64,000 nucleotides of DNA from Agarophyton chilense (taxonomy: Eukaryota > Rhodophyta > Florideophyceae > Gracilariales > Gracilariaceae), in the NCBI GenBank assembly GCA_030374765.1, contig JARGXX010000008.1:310001-374000 (forward strand), in the 5' to 3' direction. This document shows, in pieces, positions 1 to 11,260 of the stretch (its first letter is position 1; each line of letters opens with the position of its first letter). The notes under the pieces are model-generated. The model was not told the origin of the DNA, made no database searches, and was given only the letters and a program-made list of their open reading frames with translations. The position numbers and the translations under genes were made by a program.

Positions 1-1991
1 ACTATAATAAGTTTAAACGCTTGCGGCTTAAACTGTAAAAGCCCAGTTTGTCCCAAGCGATTATCCTTCAGCTCGTTAGCGACAAACACGCGGATAAGCC
101 CTGTCATTTCTATAGTACTTGAAAGAAACGACTGTGCTTGATCTCCTTCTTTCCGGCCTAGATCGCTGAATAATCTTTCCGCAGGAGTAGATGAGGCTTG
201 AGCTGACACTCCCGCCCTGGCAACTGTATTAAATGGTAACGGGCTAATAATTGCTCGTTTATTGTTCGTTTCTTGCCAATACAGCAGAGCTGCCTGAGGC
301 TCTCCCCGCCCGCTTCGTAAGAATGTCTCCCCCATCCCGCCGTGGAAAAGCCCGAATACAGCCTGTAGTTTTTCACACTTGTGCAAATACCCGTTAAGCT
401 CAATGGCTTCCCTCACCACATCCGAGTACAGAACACGTTCATATTCGGCCTTCTCAATGTCGAAGCAATCGAGAAACACAAGCCTGCATTCGTTGATGTC
501 CAAAACTGCCACGAAATGAAAAAGGAGAACGCGGCGGGCTTCGTTCTTTTCGCGGTTTGGATGACAGTCTTCGTCTGGGAAAGAAAAACAAGTCACCGCT
601 TCTGCGTCGGCTCTCCTCCAAATCGCACCAAGACGAGTCTGCAAACGGTCTGCGAACTGTAATGCGAGCGCCTTGGGATGATTTTTGCGCAGGCGCACAA
701 GCCGTGTAGAGTCGCGTTCTCCTTCCGCAGTAGCACAACTCGGCGCTGTAGCCAGAGCTCGTACCTCAAAAGCGTCGTCGTCCTCCCCAAGAGGGTTAAC
801 ACCAGAGTTTAAATTACAGGGAACCGTTATCGAAGGCAGTAGAGCACCAGCCATCATGAGCAGAGTTTCGTACAGTTCACGGGGCAACCTTAGAGCGCGG
901 GACAATATTACCTTCCGGTCTGCTTCTAGATGCCGAGCAACACGTCGCATCTCTACCAAGACAGTTATGGACTCTGCCAGCACGTCATTCTGATCATCGA
1001 AGAGGGACGGGAGGTCTTCGTTGCTTATACCACACTACGCCGCAACTGAAGAGATGTTGCTCATACGAGACAAGTACACTGACATCGCCTCGAGGCGCGA
1101 ATGCCAACGTGTAGATATGTCTTGTCCCAATCGCTGCAGTCGATCCGCAGTAACTCCGTCTTCTGTATGCTTTTGTGCGAGCAATTGCGCAGCTTTCTAA
1201 TGATGATTGAAATACGTCGTCACATTGCTGACGTTATCTAGGTACTTCCAAACGGTTTCTTCCTCGAACACATCGTTCACTACCACAGCAAGCGGGTGCA
1301 CGACACACCGGACGGAACCCACAAAATTAGTCAACAAATCCCCGGCTCCCGCTGTGCTTGCCTCGTTGTCACTGGTTCCCATATGAACGCGAATGCCAAT
1401 TGACCCGACGATAGGATTCTGTTCAAGATCCTCCTCCATCATGCAGCGCAATTGTTCGCCCGTCTTGGAAGATAGACCAATGTTAAGCGTGGCAATCGGT
1501 ACGCATCGCAGTTGCCAGTCGTCGTTAACATAATGCCAAATCATTCTTAATATCGGCGCCCTTAGAGCCGCGCTCCACCCGACAACGGTGATGCAGCTGG
1601 TCTTGGCGTTGTTAAGTGCTGCTCGAAGGAGACGGCAAACGGCGGTATACGTCTCATAAAGCATACTTTCAATAAGCGTCGGGCTGGAAAAAAGTACGCG
1701 ACCACCGAAAACATCCACCCAACCCTGCAGCACTGGGAGCGAAAGCTGAGAGCACGGCAACTCCTTGTAACATGCGAAGAGAATCACTGCAACGACATGA
1801 TATTTCTTCATGGGAAGTGAAACGGTCGTCTGCTTCTCAGGTACTCTCGCGGAGAGCGATGCTCGAAAGTAATGGTCCAAGGAGCGGTGGCGGCGACGAC
1901 GGGACAAAACTACGCGGGCTTCGCGAATACATTCTTCAAGAACCGATGGCGCAGCACTGCTACCGCTAAGCGCCGTAAGTCTTCGATGCAA
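1..1991 (-). pseudogene. hAT-family transposase, decayed, runs off the left edge
   Basis: Reading leftward from about 1991, one frame stays open to the window edge apart from two TAG codons, at 1197-1199 and 1035-1037. The middle part (WHYVNDDWQLRCV, SDNEASTAGAGDLL, FVGSVRCVVHPLAVVV) is typical of the hAT RNase H-like core. The part after both stops contains the hAT C-terminal dimerisation signature: PLPFNTVARAGVSAQASST followed by PAERLFSDLGRKEG, at about 250-100. Family members cut and paste DNA with 8-bp target duplications. The N-terminal BED zinc finger and the terminal inverted repeats are not visible, and the 5' start is uncertain because no convincing ATG was found. Two nonsense codons without any frameshift over 2 kb suggest recent loss of function. 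hAT assignment is confident. Confidence 0.85.
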
Positions 1992-2014
1992 AGTTCCGTG
2001 TCTCGTTTTGCAAT

Positions 2015-2336
2015 GCTCTATAACGTTGCTAGTCTAAAGCGTCTTAAGCTATGAATATTGGTGGACTTTCAAGATTGGTTTACTTCTATGTCTACGAAGA
2101 AGAGCAGGATCACTAAGTCGATCAGAGATGACGTCAGCAGCATCAGATATGAGTTCAAAAAAGGCTGTTTCGAATCAATCTCGGCGATATCCGGCTCTGT
2201 TAACTTGGTTGATCCTCTGACAAAGATGGATAGCTACCTGAATGAAGCATTTCGGATATCTCTGTATACAAGCTGGCTGAACATAGGCTTTGATGAAGCC
2301 TCGGAAATCAAGAGCTCTAAGAAGCCCCTTGGATAG
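2015..2336 (+). pseudogene. Ty1/copia RNase H C-terminal remnant
   Basis: The reading frame ending at 2336 contains TSMSTKKSRITKSIRDDVSS and then NLVDPLTKMDS, ending at SSKKPLG. This matches the copia-1 RNase H tail (9608-10024), which has MSMSTQKNSIDKSIIDDVSS and SLADPLTKMDS. The motif ADPLTK is the usual end of a copia polyprotein. A stop codon (TGA) lies just upstream at about 2052. Everything 5' of this tail is missing, so this is the 3' end of an old element abutting the hAT remnant. It belongs to the same lineage as copia-1, -4 and -8. Confidence 0.75.
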
Positions 2337-2337
2337 C

Positions 2338-2560
2338 AGAAATGAAGATGAATATGGATGTTGACTACATTTGTAATGCTCAGGCGATGGTGTACATGAA
2401 TAGATACTACATTGGATCTGTTTAAATGGCAGTCGTAATAGTTGTATTACTATGCAGTTGACATAGACAGTATAAAAACCGCACCTGCTGGTAAAGGTAG
2501 TCATCGGATTACGTAGTCATTCAGATCGCAACCCTCAGCACGCCCAAGATCACTCCTAAT
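2338..2560 (+). repeat. Possible decayed 3' LTR of the copia remnant
   Basis: Just after the RNase H stop comes a purine-rich tract (2339-2358) followed by TGTTGACTACA at 2359, the expected polypurine-tract/LTR start arrangement. A TATAAAAA box lies near 2472. The right end is not defined and no second copy exists here to align, so the boundary is approximate. From 2561 to 2913 I see no gene. Confidence 0.35.
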
Positions 2561-2913
2561 ACCGGAATACTGTTCATGTGGAATGCAAAAGGTTAAATGC
2601 TAACAAATGCATTTGCAGGCAATTCTTTACAGGGAGACGCGGGAAATACAACATATTCCTTCACTCATGCTATATATGATTACAAACCGTTACATAATTC
2701 TCTACACACATTTCTACAGACCATATCACGCTACGTTGGGTGTTTGAAACTCATTGAGAATAATTCATAGCTACTTCCTTCTTGAAAAATATAAATTTTT
2801 CACTTCTGATAAACATTACATGCTGTGCAGAACTGTTAAGATGCTGTAAACCTTTCGTTTTTTACGCTTCCATTGCAAGATAAACCAGAGCTTGATTTAA
2901 ATGTTTTGCAGCT

Positions 2914-3375
2914 TTACCGTGAAAATGAAAGTTGAGTCACATTAGCGACAGAAAAAAAGCAAATAGAATGTAATGAAATCTTATGCCGAAATCGATGGCT
3001 TAGTACCATAAACTGTTTCAGCCTTCTATAGATTCTCTTATGTTTTGCTCTAAGCCAGGCATGCACTTCTTTGTCGGATTCTGACACATTTTCTTTCTTT
3101 GCGCATGTCCTATTTTTGTACCCGTCACCTGTGAGGACTCTTTCTAGATTCAATAGCTTAGAGCTCAGCTTTTCCCGGAATATTTGTAGATCGGGAAACC
3201 TTATGCATTGATATCCACCAGTAACCCAGACATTAATGCTTGAATCTACTCTAACTCCAATTTCAAAACGTAGACCAGCTACGTTTAATTTATGAGAGTA
3301 CTAAATATTAGAAAAGGGCGTTGGTTCATAATTTGGACAATCCCAACCATCTACAGAAATGAAACAGTTGTAAAA
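2914..3375 (-). pseudogene. DDE_Tnp_4 (PIF/Harbinger-like) transposase, C-terminal half
   Basis: On the minus strand the frame reads FISVDGWDCPNYEPTPF, a TAG where the family has Trp, then YSHKLNVAGLRFEIGV and WVTGGYQC, then LTGDGYKN, and ends with RLKQFMVLSHRFRHKISLHS and FSVANVTQLSF. These are conserved blocks of the DDE superfamily endonuclease found in algal and stramenopile PIF/Harbinger-like transposons. The first Asp (VDGWD) and second Asp (GDG) are present. The third acidic residue, Glu in RARHE of relatives, is Lys here (RAKHK), so the copy would be inactive even without the stop. The 5' half is absent. A related copy lies at 57603-63863. Confidence 0.8.
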
Positions 3376-3602
3376 AAATGTACCTGATTGCCTGGAATTC
3401 AATTTGATCCATTTTTGACAATTGTTAGAATTCAGAAAAACTGATAAAAATAGATGTTGTTGAGTTCTGGGTTCTGTCTGACAGATAGGCTACTTATCGC
3501 TGGATAGTTGCAGTAGGGCGATGTGTAAGGGGATTTGCAAACTCCGGCAAAAAACATTCGGGCACACCCACCGGGTTCATTTCTTCTCTGATGAGTTACG
3601 GC

Positions 3603-3995
3603 TCAAGATTGAGCGGCTTTTATGCGTACCCCCGCCGGAATGGTTTGAGGCTCTTGCCAAGGATCTTCTTCAGGTGTGTGGCCGAACCAACGGACGCGAT
3701 AGCGCATAGTTCCATCTTTTCTCCGACCGGCGGAGATGATGCGCTCAATCACATATTGTTGATGTTCATACTCTGGAAAGAGAGTGTGGTCCAGAGGAAC
3801 AAATCCATCGGAGGCGGTTGGGAGCGATGGGTCATAGTAGTTGGCATTTACTATCTTGTCCGTGGGGCTATTCGAGTCCTCGGGAACAGATTTAGGGGGT
3901 GTGGAGACTGGAGCGTCGACCTGAGGTCGTGGTGCTTCCGTTGGGCCAGGGGACTGGGACTTTGGTGATGCGGGAGAGCTGGGGGTACGTGTCAC
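3603..3995 (-). pseudogene. Ty3-1 integrase C-terminal tail with chromodomain
   Basis: A Pro/Ser-rich linker is followed by YVIERIISAGRRKDGT, YRVRWFGHTPEEDPWQEP and a stop after KAAQS. The aromatic residues and the W-x-G-x-x-x-x-x-D-x-W spacing are those of a chromodomain, which in chromoviruses binds methylated histone tails and steers insertion to heterochromatin. It sits directly downstream of integrase, as in known chromoviruses. The roughly 190 bp separating it from the integrase stop contain a break of frame. Confidence 0.8.
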
Positions 3996-4184
3996 CCAAT
4001 CAATAGATAAAGTGTCCTGTAGGCCGTCAATTAGTAACGTAATTGTATGCTGATTGGCCTTAAGGCCTTGTTATGGTCTCGTAGAGCGAGGTAAGAGCTT
4101 CCGCGTAGTGTAATCGAGGTCCTCATTGTCTTTCGGTGGCCGGTCCAGGCAAAAAAGTTCTCCTTTCCCAAAGGTCGGTGTGTT

Positions 4185-5339
4185 TCAAACGGCCTTGTCA
4201 AAATTGATTTTGTAACGTCGTTGGACTTTAGTCAGTATAGTTCTCGCCGATGGGATAACGCGGTCGATGCGTTGGCGCAAGTAGCGCTTCGCCTGGGTAT
4301 GAGTCATACCTTCGGTTATGTGCAGGGGTATGATAGACCCCTGAAGGTCAACAGCTATCGGCGGCGGCGCTCTTGTTAGCGTTAGGTCGAACGGTGTTGT
4401 CCCCGTGGAAGCGTGCACCTGCGTGTTGTAGGCATAAACCAGTGGCTCAACGTAGTCGTCCCAGTCCAATTGGTGCTCCGAAACGTAGTGTGCCAATCGG
4501 TCCAGAAGGGTGCGGTTGAAGCGTTCGGCTTGGCCATTGATTTGCAGGTGGTACGCCGTGGTGGTCACATGTTTGAAACCTAAGGTAGCAAAGACATGCG
4601 AGAAGAATTTGGCTACAAATTGGCTGCTGTTATCCGTAAGGAGGTAGATTGGCCTGCCATATGGATATACCCAGTGGGACAAGAAGGCCGTGGCTACATC
4701 CGTAACCGTTGTCTTTCCTAGTGGCTGGGTTCGGGTAAGTTTTGTAAATCTATCGGTTATAACCACAACAAACCGTTTCCAATGGGACGAATTAGGCAAA
4801 GCCCCAAGTATATCCATTGCAACAAATTCCATTGGACCTGCGGCGGGGAAGAGCTTCAATTTGGTTTGATGGTTGGCGCGAGTCCCTCGGATCTGTGCGC
4901 ACAATGCACAGTTCCGTGCGGTTTGCCATAGGTCCTGCGCAATTAGTGGCCAGTAGAAGAACTGCCTTAGGGTCTGGTACATTCGTCGGTCTCCAGGATG
5001 ACCAGCCAAGCGAGGGGAATGGGCGAGGTATAGGAATCGCGTCCTTAGCGAAGTTGGAAATACCCGTTGGAGTGCGCCATCCAGCGGTGAGCGGCGACAT
5101 AATAGTCCAAATCGGTCTTAGTCGAACAGGCATCCTGGGGTTCCTACCAATTTGGCTGTTTCCTTGCAGTATTCGTCTTCCACCTGCGCCTTTAGAAGTT
5201 TCTCAATAGTTATAGGGAGGAGTTCTTCTTCCTCCGGGGCTATTGCATTAACCTGAGGTGGTGCCGAATTGGGCGGTACTGTCTCCCATTCCAATAGGTA
5301 TACTTCGTTCTTCTTTACCTCAAGATACTCTGATTGCAC
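4185..5339 (-). pseudogene. Ty3-1 integrase
   Basis: The segment 4185-5009 has MAGHPGDRRMYQTLRQFFYW and NCALCAQIRG (zinc-binding HHCC end), then VAMDILGALP (first Asp), YLLTDNSSQFVAKFF (second Asp) and NGQAERFNRTLLDRL (Glu). The D,D,E catalytic triad of a retroviral-type integrase is therefore intact. The linker between RNase H and integrase (5118-5339, containing EEELLPITIEKLLKAQ) lies in a different frame, with an overlap near 5118-5133. At least two frameshifts separate it from the neighbours. Confidence 0.85.
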
Positions 5340-5513
5340 TTAACCTATAAGGTCATCTGTTTCCGTATAGTTCTGAGGTCCATCGTCTGTAAAGGAGGTA
5401 GGAATTAGGTCGTCCGATGGAGTGTCATTAGTTCCGTCGGTAATGATTCGCGACAGGGCATCTGCTGCTTGGTGCTTAATGCCTGGTCTATATGTTATCT
5501 CGTAGTCATATTC

Positions 5514-6979
5514 TTACAGCCTGGGACGCCACCTAGCGTGGCGACTCGATGCAGCGGTCATATTGAGTAACCAGCGGAGTGACTCATGGTCTGTTCTAGT
5601 GGTAAACCTGGTTCCCTCGAGGTACGGACGGAGTGTCAATACAGACCATACGATGGCTAGACATTTCTTTTCGGTCGTACTGTAGTTCCGCTCCGCGTTG
5701 GTGAGCGTTCTGCTCCAGTAGCCAATAGGTCGATAGTCCTTCGGTGACTCCAGTTCCTGTAGCGTTGCACAACCCACTTGGACATAAAAGGCATCTGTGT
5801 CCAGGACGAAAGGCCTCTTGGGTTTTGGTAAAGCCAATATGGGTGGATTCAGCAATTTGTTCTTTAGGGTCTGAAATGCCTCGTACTGGTCTTCGGTAAG
5901 GGCTTCGAACTCCGAAGGTGTTCCCTTCTTAAGCATCGCGTTGAGAGGGGCTGAGATCTTTGCAAACCCTTCGACGAACCGCCGGTAAACGTTGCACAAG
6001 CCCACGAAGGATCGTAGTTGCGTGTGGGTCCTACGAGCCTTGTCTGGCGAATCGCATTTGTGGTCCGTGTGGCCACTTTTAGCTTTCCTGGGAGGACGAC
6101 GTGACCAAGATAGTCCACTGAGGCCTGGAAGAAAGCGCATTTGCGGAGTTTCAGTGTTACTCCAGCGTCCAATTGGATTGTTAGCACCTTCTTCACGTGG
6201 CGAAAGTGTTCCTTTACGGTCCGTGAGAGGATTCTAACGTCATCCAAATAGGCCAGGGTGAACTTACATGTGACTCTGGACAGTATAATATCCATTACCG
6301 GTTGGAACGTGGCTGGTGCATTCTTCAAACCAAAGGGCATGCGAGTAAATCTGAACAGACCTTCATGGGTGGTAAAGGTTGTCAGCGCTCTCGCATCTTC
6401 GGCCAAAGTGATTTGCTAGTATCCAGAGTTAGCGTCCAGTGTGGTAAATACGAAAGCTTCGCCTAAGGAATCCAGACAGTCGTCCATGCGGGGTATCGGG
6501 TATGAGGCCCTCTTGGTTACTGCGTTCAGCTTCTTGTAGTCGACACAGAAGCTGACGGAGCCATCTTTCTTCGCCACGAGGACAAGGGAACTTGCCCATT
6601 CGGATTGGTTTGGAGACGCCGGCTCTATGAATTGAGCTTTGCGCATCTTGTTCATCTGGTCGGCGACAATTTCCCTACCTTTAGGGCTGGTACGGTATGG
6701 GTGCTGGAAATGTGGTCTAGCATCATCCTGAAGGTCAATGCGGTGTGTAGTGGCTGTGATTGTGTCAAATATACCTGAACACATGGCCTGGTATTCCTTG
6801 AGGAGATCAAGTATCTGGGGCCTGTAGGATTCGAATTCTGCACCGATAGCCACCGTCCCCTCCCAAGGGTCGCCGTCCTCGTCAGGAGTTGGCGTTGCAA
6901 GGTTATCCATTTGGGCCTCCATAATAGCCACGGGCGTAGGTTGAATGATACCAATCACTGTACCTTTCGGTAACCGCAC
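5514..6979 (-). pseudogene. Ty3-1 reverse transcriptase and RNase H
   Basis: RT begins near 6979 with FIEPASPNQSEWASSLVLV and KKDGSVSFCVDYKKLNAVT, then FTTLDANSGY, a TAG at about 6417 where relatives have Trp, then FRFTRMPFGLKNAPATF and the active site TLAYLDDVRIL. The catalytic YLDD is canonical. A frameshift near 6100 leads into RNase H: LRSFVGLCNVYRRFVEGFAK, FVLDTDAFYVQVGC, YWSRTLTNAERNYSTTEKK and TDHESLRWLLN. The right end overlaps the protease frame by 25 bp, consistent with a frameshift rather than two separate genes. Confidence 0.85.
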
Positions 6980-7659
6980 GGGTTATCTCGGAAATTGCTG
7001 ATTGTGACCAAAAAGGACCTGTTGCGGTGGATGTCCATTACTCCATTGGCCATCAAGGTAAGGTGCTTCAGAACCGTTTTCGGGTGGTTCTGAATCGTTA
7101 CGAGACCTGAGGACTGGGAATGGACCAATACAGCGATTTGGATCATCGGGGGTATCGTTATGGCCTTTGACAGGCGAACCTTATTGGACTTCTTCTTTTC
7201 GGAGAAAACCGCTCGTTTGCGGTTGGCTTCTGGCCCTTGGGCTGAACCAGTTGTGTAGATGGAAGGTGCGCGGCAGAACGTGACTTTCCTGAGGCCTGGA
7301 TAAATGCCCTTGATGTATCGATCGATAAAGGAGTTCCTTAGGATTGCCTCAGCGCCCAAGTTAGGACATGCATGGAACCACGTGCGGACTTTGAATTGTC
7401 GTACCTGGAGATAAAGTGGTACTATCTCTTTTATGCAAATTGGTATACGTGATGCCTCGGTAATCGTTGGGGTCTTCCTTGTCTGAACGAAATCTTGCCA
7501 CCCCAGTGGGAGCAGCTTAGGATGGACCAAGTTAGGACCAGCGCCTGTGTCCAATACAGCTGTGGTCACTCGAGCGTTGTTGAAACGAAGTCCTAGGGTT
7601 TCTCGAACTTTATAGTTCTCTTTCCTGAGGATACAGACGGGGTCGTTACTGTGTTCCAA
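6955..7659 (-). pseudogene. Ty3-1 aspartic protease
   Basis: The active-site loop VTTAVLDTGAGPNLVHP has the canonical DTGA motif of a retroelement aspartic protease, which cuts the polyprotein and works as a dimer. It lies between gag and RT as expected. The frame ends at 6955, 25 bp into the RT frame. Relative to the gag fragment ending at 7878 it is in another frame, so a further indel lies between 7660 and 7877, a stretch that also holds two or more stop codons. Confidence 0.75.
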
Positions 7660-7877
7660 TTGTGGTTCATCCTGATTGGTTTATGGCAGGTGGTTTGTTT
7701 TGGGATGTGAGGAGCTCTTTGGCTCATGACCGTCCAATTGGTTGAGGCAGGGGCTTAAAGAGGGAGTATGTGCCTATTGTCGTCCCTCTAGGAGTTTTCC
7801 GATGGGGTTTTCGTTTCTTCTTTAGGATTGGGTTCTTCCACGGGGTTGTCCGTAGGATCTACAGTGGCGTGGACCTG

Positions 7878-9500
7878 TTAGGCCTTGATCGGTTTATCCG
7901 GTGGCATAGCGTGAGCTTCTAAGGGTCCCTGTGGTCCTTTACTCGGCAGCGTGGCATAGCGTGAGCTTCCAGGGTTCCCTGTGGCTCGTTGCTGTGCCCT
8001 GTTAAACATTCCTTCGGATCTCCGCACCCGGTAATTCTTTTCCCTTAAGGCTAGGAGGTTTTTGTGTGCGTGCTCAGGCAGATAACTCATGCAGTGACAA
8101 GATTGGACCATTGAAAAGCAGAGGAAGCAAGCCCTCGGGGAGCGAACAAAAACGTCCTTGCGGGGTGCGAAGGGGGAATACTTGGGTGTGGGTGGTCCAG
8201 TGGTCGCTGTAGTTCCCTGGGAGGTATATGATCGGGGCCCGGGCCGAAGAGCACTGAAATTAACTGCAACGACATCTCCCGAATCTGCGTAATGGAGTGA
8301 TGCATCCAGGTCCGATTTCGTGGAGCCGACCAAATGGGCTTCGTTGGGTTTACGCAATGGAGTTGTGTGTCCTCTGGATTTATCAGCGTTGCTCCTCGAA
8401 GTCCTGTAAGTTTTTCCATAACCCTCTGCGTAAGTGACGAGCCTTCAGAAGGGGTATTGTGGGTTTTCCGTGCGGTAGTTGTGTAAATGGGTCCGAATGG
8501 CAGGGAGGAATCCCGTGATGAAGTGACGTTCAAGCCGCCCTTCGGAGATCACGTTTCCACATCGGTAAGCCTTCTTTCATAGGTCGTCTGAAAAAACCGA
8601 CTCGGTCGTGTTGGAGCTCTGCCTAAAGGAAACCATTTCCTGGTGGGCATCCATTATAACATCATCCGTGGCGTAAGTTTCCAAGAGACAATGAACAACC
8701 TGAGGGTACGACGTGAGGAGCTCATGGTCTTGAGCATCCACGAGGTCAGTTGTGCCAGATATCTTCGATACCTCTCGATCACGCGCCTGTCATGTAAGGA
8801 ATATTTGGAAAAGGTACAGATCGGCGCCCTCGTGGCCACCGTTCTGATCACAGCTCGTACAGAACAAACTGAGAAATCTAAGGACAGCAATGGGATCGGA
8901 ACCCGAAAACTTGTCCGTAATGGTTACTTGCATCTGTTTGGCCCGTTTGGCGACTCTTCGAGCAAACGAACCAGAATATTTCGGGGACCTGTCGGCCAGC
9001 CGGTAATTTCGGTAGTATGGAACCTCAAGGAAAGGTTCTTTTGTTGTTGTCAGTGGTTGAAGGCCTCGAACGGCAGCCTCATTCACTTCCGAGTCGGTCG
9101 TTTCGGTCGAGTCCGATTCGGAATCACTCGTGTCCGAATGGTATCTTCTTATGCGTCTTCTGTTCTTCTTTCTCCTGCAATTACTTCTTTTCTTTCCAGC
9201 GGAATAGGGACATAAAGGATCGATCTCTCTATCAGATCCAATGGAGCCCTGAGGTCGCTGTATGTCATATTGTCCTTTGGGTAGGGCAATCTGTCTCTCT
9301 TCTACACGCAGAGCCTCTATTCTGCTCTTAAATTGTCTTTCCATTGGAATTTTTTGATGGTGTTCCCGGCGAGGGGCGGGTAATACCGCCACTTTTGGGA
9401 GTTCGATAGAGGGTTGCCATATGGAAGCCGGATGGTTGAGTTGTGGAGTGTACCTAGGGACCGCCTGGCCTGAACGGCTGGTGACTACTCCTTGACAGAC
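7878..9500 (-). pseudogene. Ty3-1 gag
   Basis: The gag is split over three frames. The upstream part (8790-9500) has an acidic/basic linker rich in Lys, Arg, Ser and Asp followed by QVTITDKFSGSDPIAVLRFL, typical of a Ty3 capsid N-terminus. The downstream part (7878-8357) holds a cysteine/histidine cluster (CFLCFSMVQSCHC) and LPEHAHKNLLALREKNYRV, resembling the knuckle before the protease. Stops and frameshifts near 8790, 8560 and 8420 break it. At the right end the frame continues without interruption into copia-1 LTR sequence; that fusion is an artefact of the junction. Confidence 0.65.
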
Positions 9501-9507
9501 TATTGCT

Positions 9508-9586
9508 TTGTGATACATCTCAATAGACATAAGCGATTGAAATGTATTATATATTCTCTCGTGCATATTACTTGTAGTCCATGACA
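9508..9586 (-). repeat. copia-1 3' LTR, truncated
   Basis: Matches the outer 80 bp of the LTR at 14049-14271. In element orientation it begins TGTCATGGACTAC, with the same first bases as the other LTR. The rest of the LTR, about 140 bp, is missing where Ty3-1 sequence begins. Confidence 0.8.
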
Positions 9587-9607
9587 TTAATAATCCTCTC
9601 ATTTAGC

Positions 9608-11244
9608 CTAACCAAAATAATTCTCTGAACTCTTCGTCTCAGACACATCGCTAAAATTGATGTTCAATCTTCCAGTAGACAATGTTAGCTGTAGTGCATC
9701 GGTTAAACAGCTGTCCATCTTCGTGAGGGGATCTGCTAGACTTACAGAGCCGGGAATCCATGACATCGAGTCTACAGTTCCAGTTTCAAACTCAAATCTA
9801 ATGCTGCTGACATCATCTATGATCGACTTGTCGATGGAATTTTTCTGCGTAGACATCGACATGAACAAATCTTTGGAATCGACTAGAACTCTCAGCTTAA
9901 CTACCATGTCTAGTAGTTCTTGATAGGCGTTCCTGACATTCTTCCCTTCATCTATCCCTTCTCCTGCTGCAAAAATCTCTGCAGCTGGCACACTTTTCAC
10001 TGGGCGCTTTGCCTTTTGTGACATTCAGGAGACTACATGGTACATTGCATTCTTGTGCATCTTGCCTATAAATAGGCTAGTTATAATTCCCAGCTGTCCA
10101 ACATCATCGATACGAGATGCATCAGAGAATAGGAAAATACAGAGCTCAAAGCTAGCTTGTCAGTTGGCCTTGGATATCAGATAACGGTGCCTAGCTTCTT
10201 CAGCTTTTTGACCGTGTTGATTTGTTCAATCAAGTGAGTCACGCAGATGTCAAGTGCTTTCTGTTGAAGATTGCTGAAATAGAATGAGCACAGAGGTGAA
10301 GCAGCAGTCCCCATCCAGCTCAATGAGCTGTTGATTGATGCAAGTGCGGACTTCTCAATCTTGTTGAAGCTTTCTGCAGACTCTTTTCGTCGCGGACGCG
10401 AAATGGGATATTCCATGAAACCTTCCAGCTTGTCTTCGGCGATTGCGTCGGTGGCAAAGTCACTGTTTTGGATGGTATTAATTCCAAAGAACAGTAGTTT
10501 TCCTGAGCCATTGTTGACGACGCCAAACTTAAACATATCATTGAAGTCCTCTACGAACCTTTTTGCAGAGTCTCCTTCGCCAGTCATCTTGCTATCATCT
10601 ACGATTTTGGCTACTATCAGAACCGTTCTTCCATTCTCTTTCTGGTAGAAGAGCTGCGGTATATATGCAGAATAGGAGAGACCAATTTGTCGCATCTCTG
10701 TGTCAGACGCATTAGGCCATTTTGCGTGGGCATTCAACAATCCATAGGCAGCAGCCAAGAGTAGCCAAACATGAGTAGACTTCATTATACTTTTTTCGGG
10801 TGGCCTTACGTATACATCCCTATATGCCTGTCCCGTTTGTAGAAAAGCAGCTGTTACATCGGCCTTGTGTAGCGTGCAGACATGAAGCGACGCTATCGAT
10901 TCCAGCATGCGCATACCAGTAGGAAAACAAGTTGCACAGTCTTTGCTAAGCTCATATTTCATGTCATTTTCATTTCCATGCGGTGCGATACGGGCTTTAA
11001 GTTTCATGGACCCGTCATCATTACTTTTGATCTTATATAGGCGATGGCTACTTATAATGTTGGAACCGGGCGGAACTAGCCGGCGAAACACTGGCTTAAC
11101 AGTTATGAAAAAGCTGTCTTCTTCTTTGGTGTACGCATTGTGCATTAAGTTTTGATCAAACCCTTGCACTTGATGCTGAAGGAAAGGCTTGTTTCCGAAG
11201 TGATCAAGCATTGATTTGAGGATTTTGTCTTCTTTTCTTACCAA
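9608..11244 (-). pseudogene. copia-1 reverse transcriptase and RNase H
   Basis: The RT part (10177-11244) has LKARIAPHGNENDMKYEL, HKADVTAAFLQTG, DVYVRPPEKS and WLLLAAAYGLLNAHAKW. Its active site reads AKIVDDSKMTG (IVDD at 10594-10605), where most copia elements have YVDD. RNase H follows in another frame: FLFSDASRIDDVGQLG, a TGA at about 10022 where Trp is expected, then VKSVPAAEIFAAGEGIDEG and SLADPLTKMDS. One frameshift near 10177 and one nonsense codon break it. The sequence would copy RNA to DNA and degrade the RNA strand if intact. Confidence 0.85.
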
Positions 11245-11260
11245 TTACAATGGCACAGCC

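Larger units (their letters stand above)
3500..9500 (-). mobile_element. Ty3-1: chromodomain Ty3/gypsy retrotransposon, decayed
   Basis: On the minus strand, from right to left: gag, protease, reverse transcriptase, RNase H, integrase, chromodomain. That is the Ty3 (Metaviridae) order. No matching LTR pair was found. The right (5') end abuts a truncated LTR of copia-1 at about 9508, and the left end is unclear between 3457 and 3600, where TG/CA-ended sequence exists without a partner. Several frameshifts and stops break the polyprotein, so this is an old copy. Both limits are approximate. Confidence 0.75.

Noticed and set aside
1035..1199. Variant genetic code with TAG or TGA as sense
   Set aside because: Stops of all three kinds occur across the elements, at different residues (Trp, Gln, Cys, Tyr), together with frameshifts. 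The one intact gene ends in TGA. Ordinary decay explains it.
8790..9602. 270-codon open frame as a single gene
   Set aside because: Its first 40 codons are copia-1 LTR sequence and the rest is Ty3-1 gag. The frame is open across the junction by chance.
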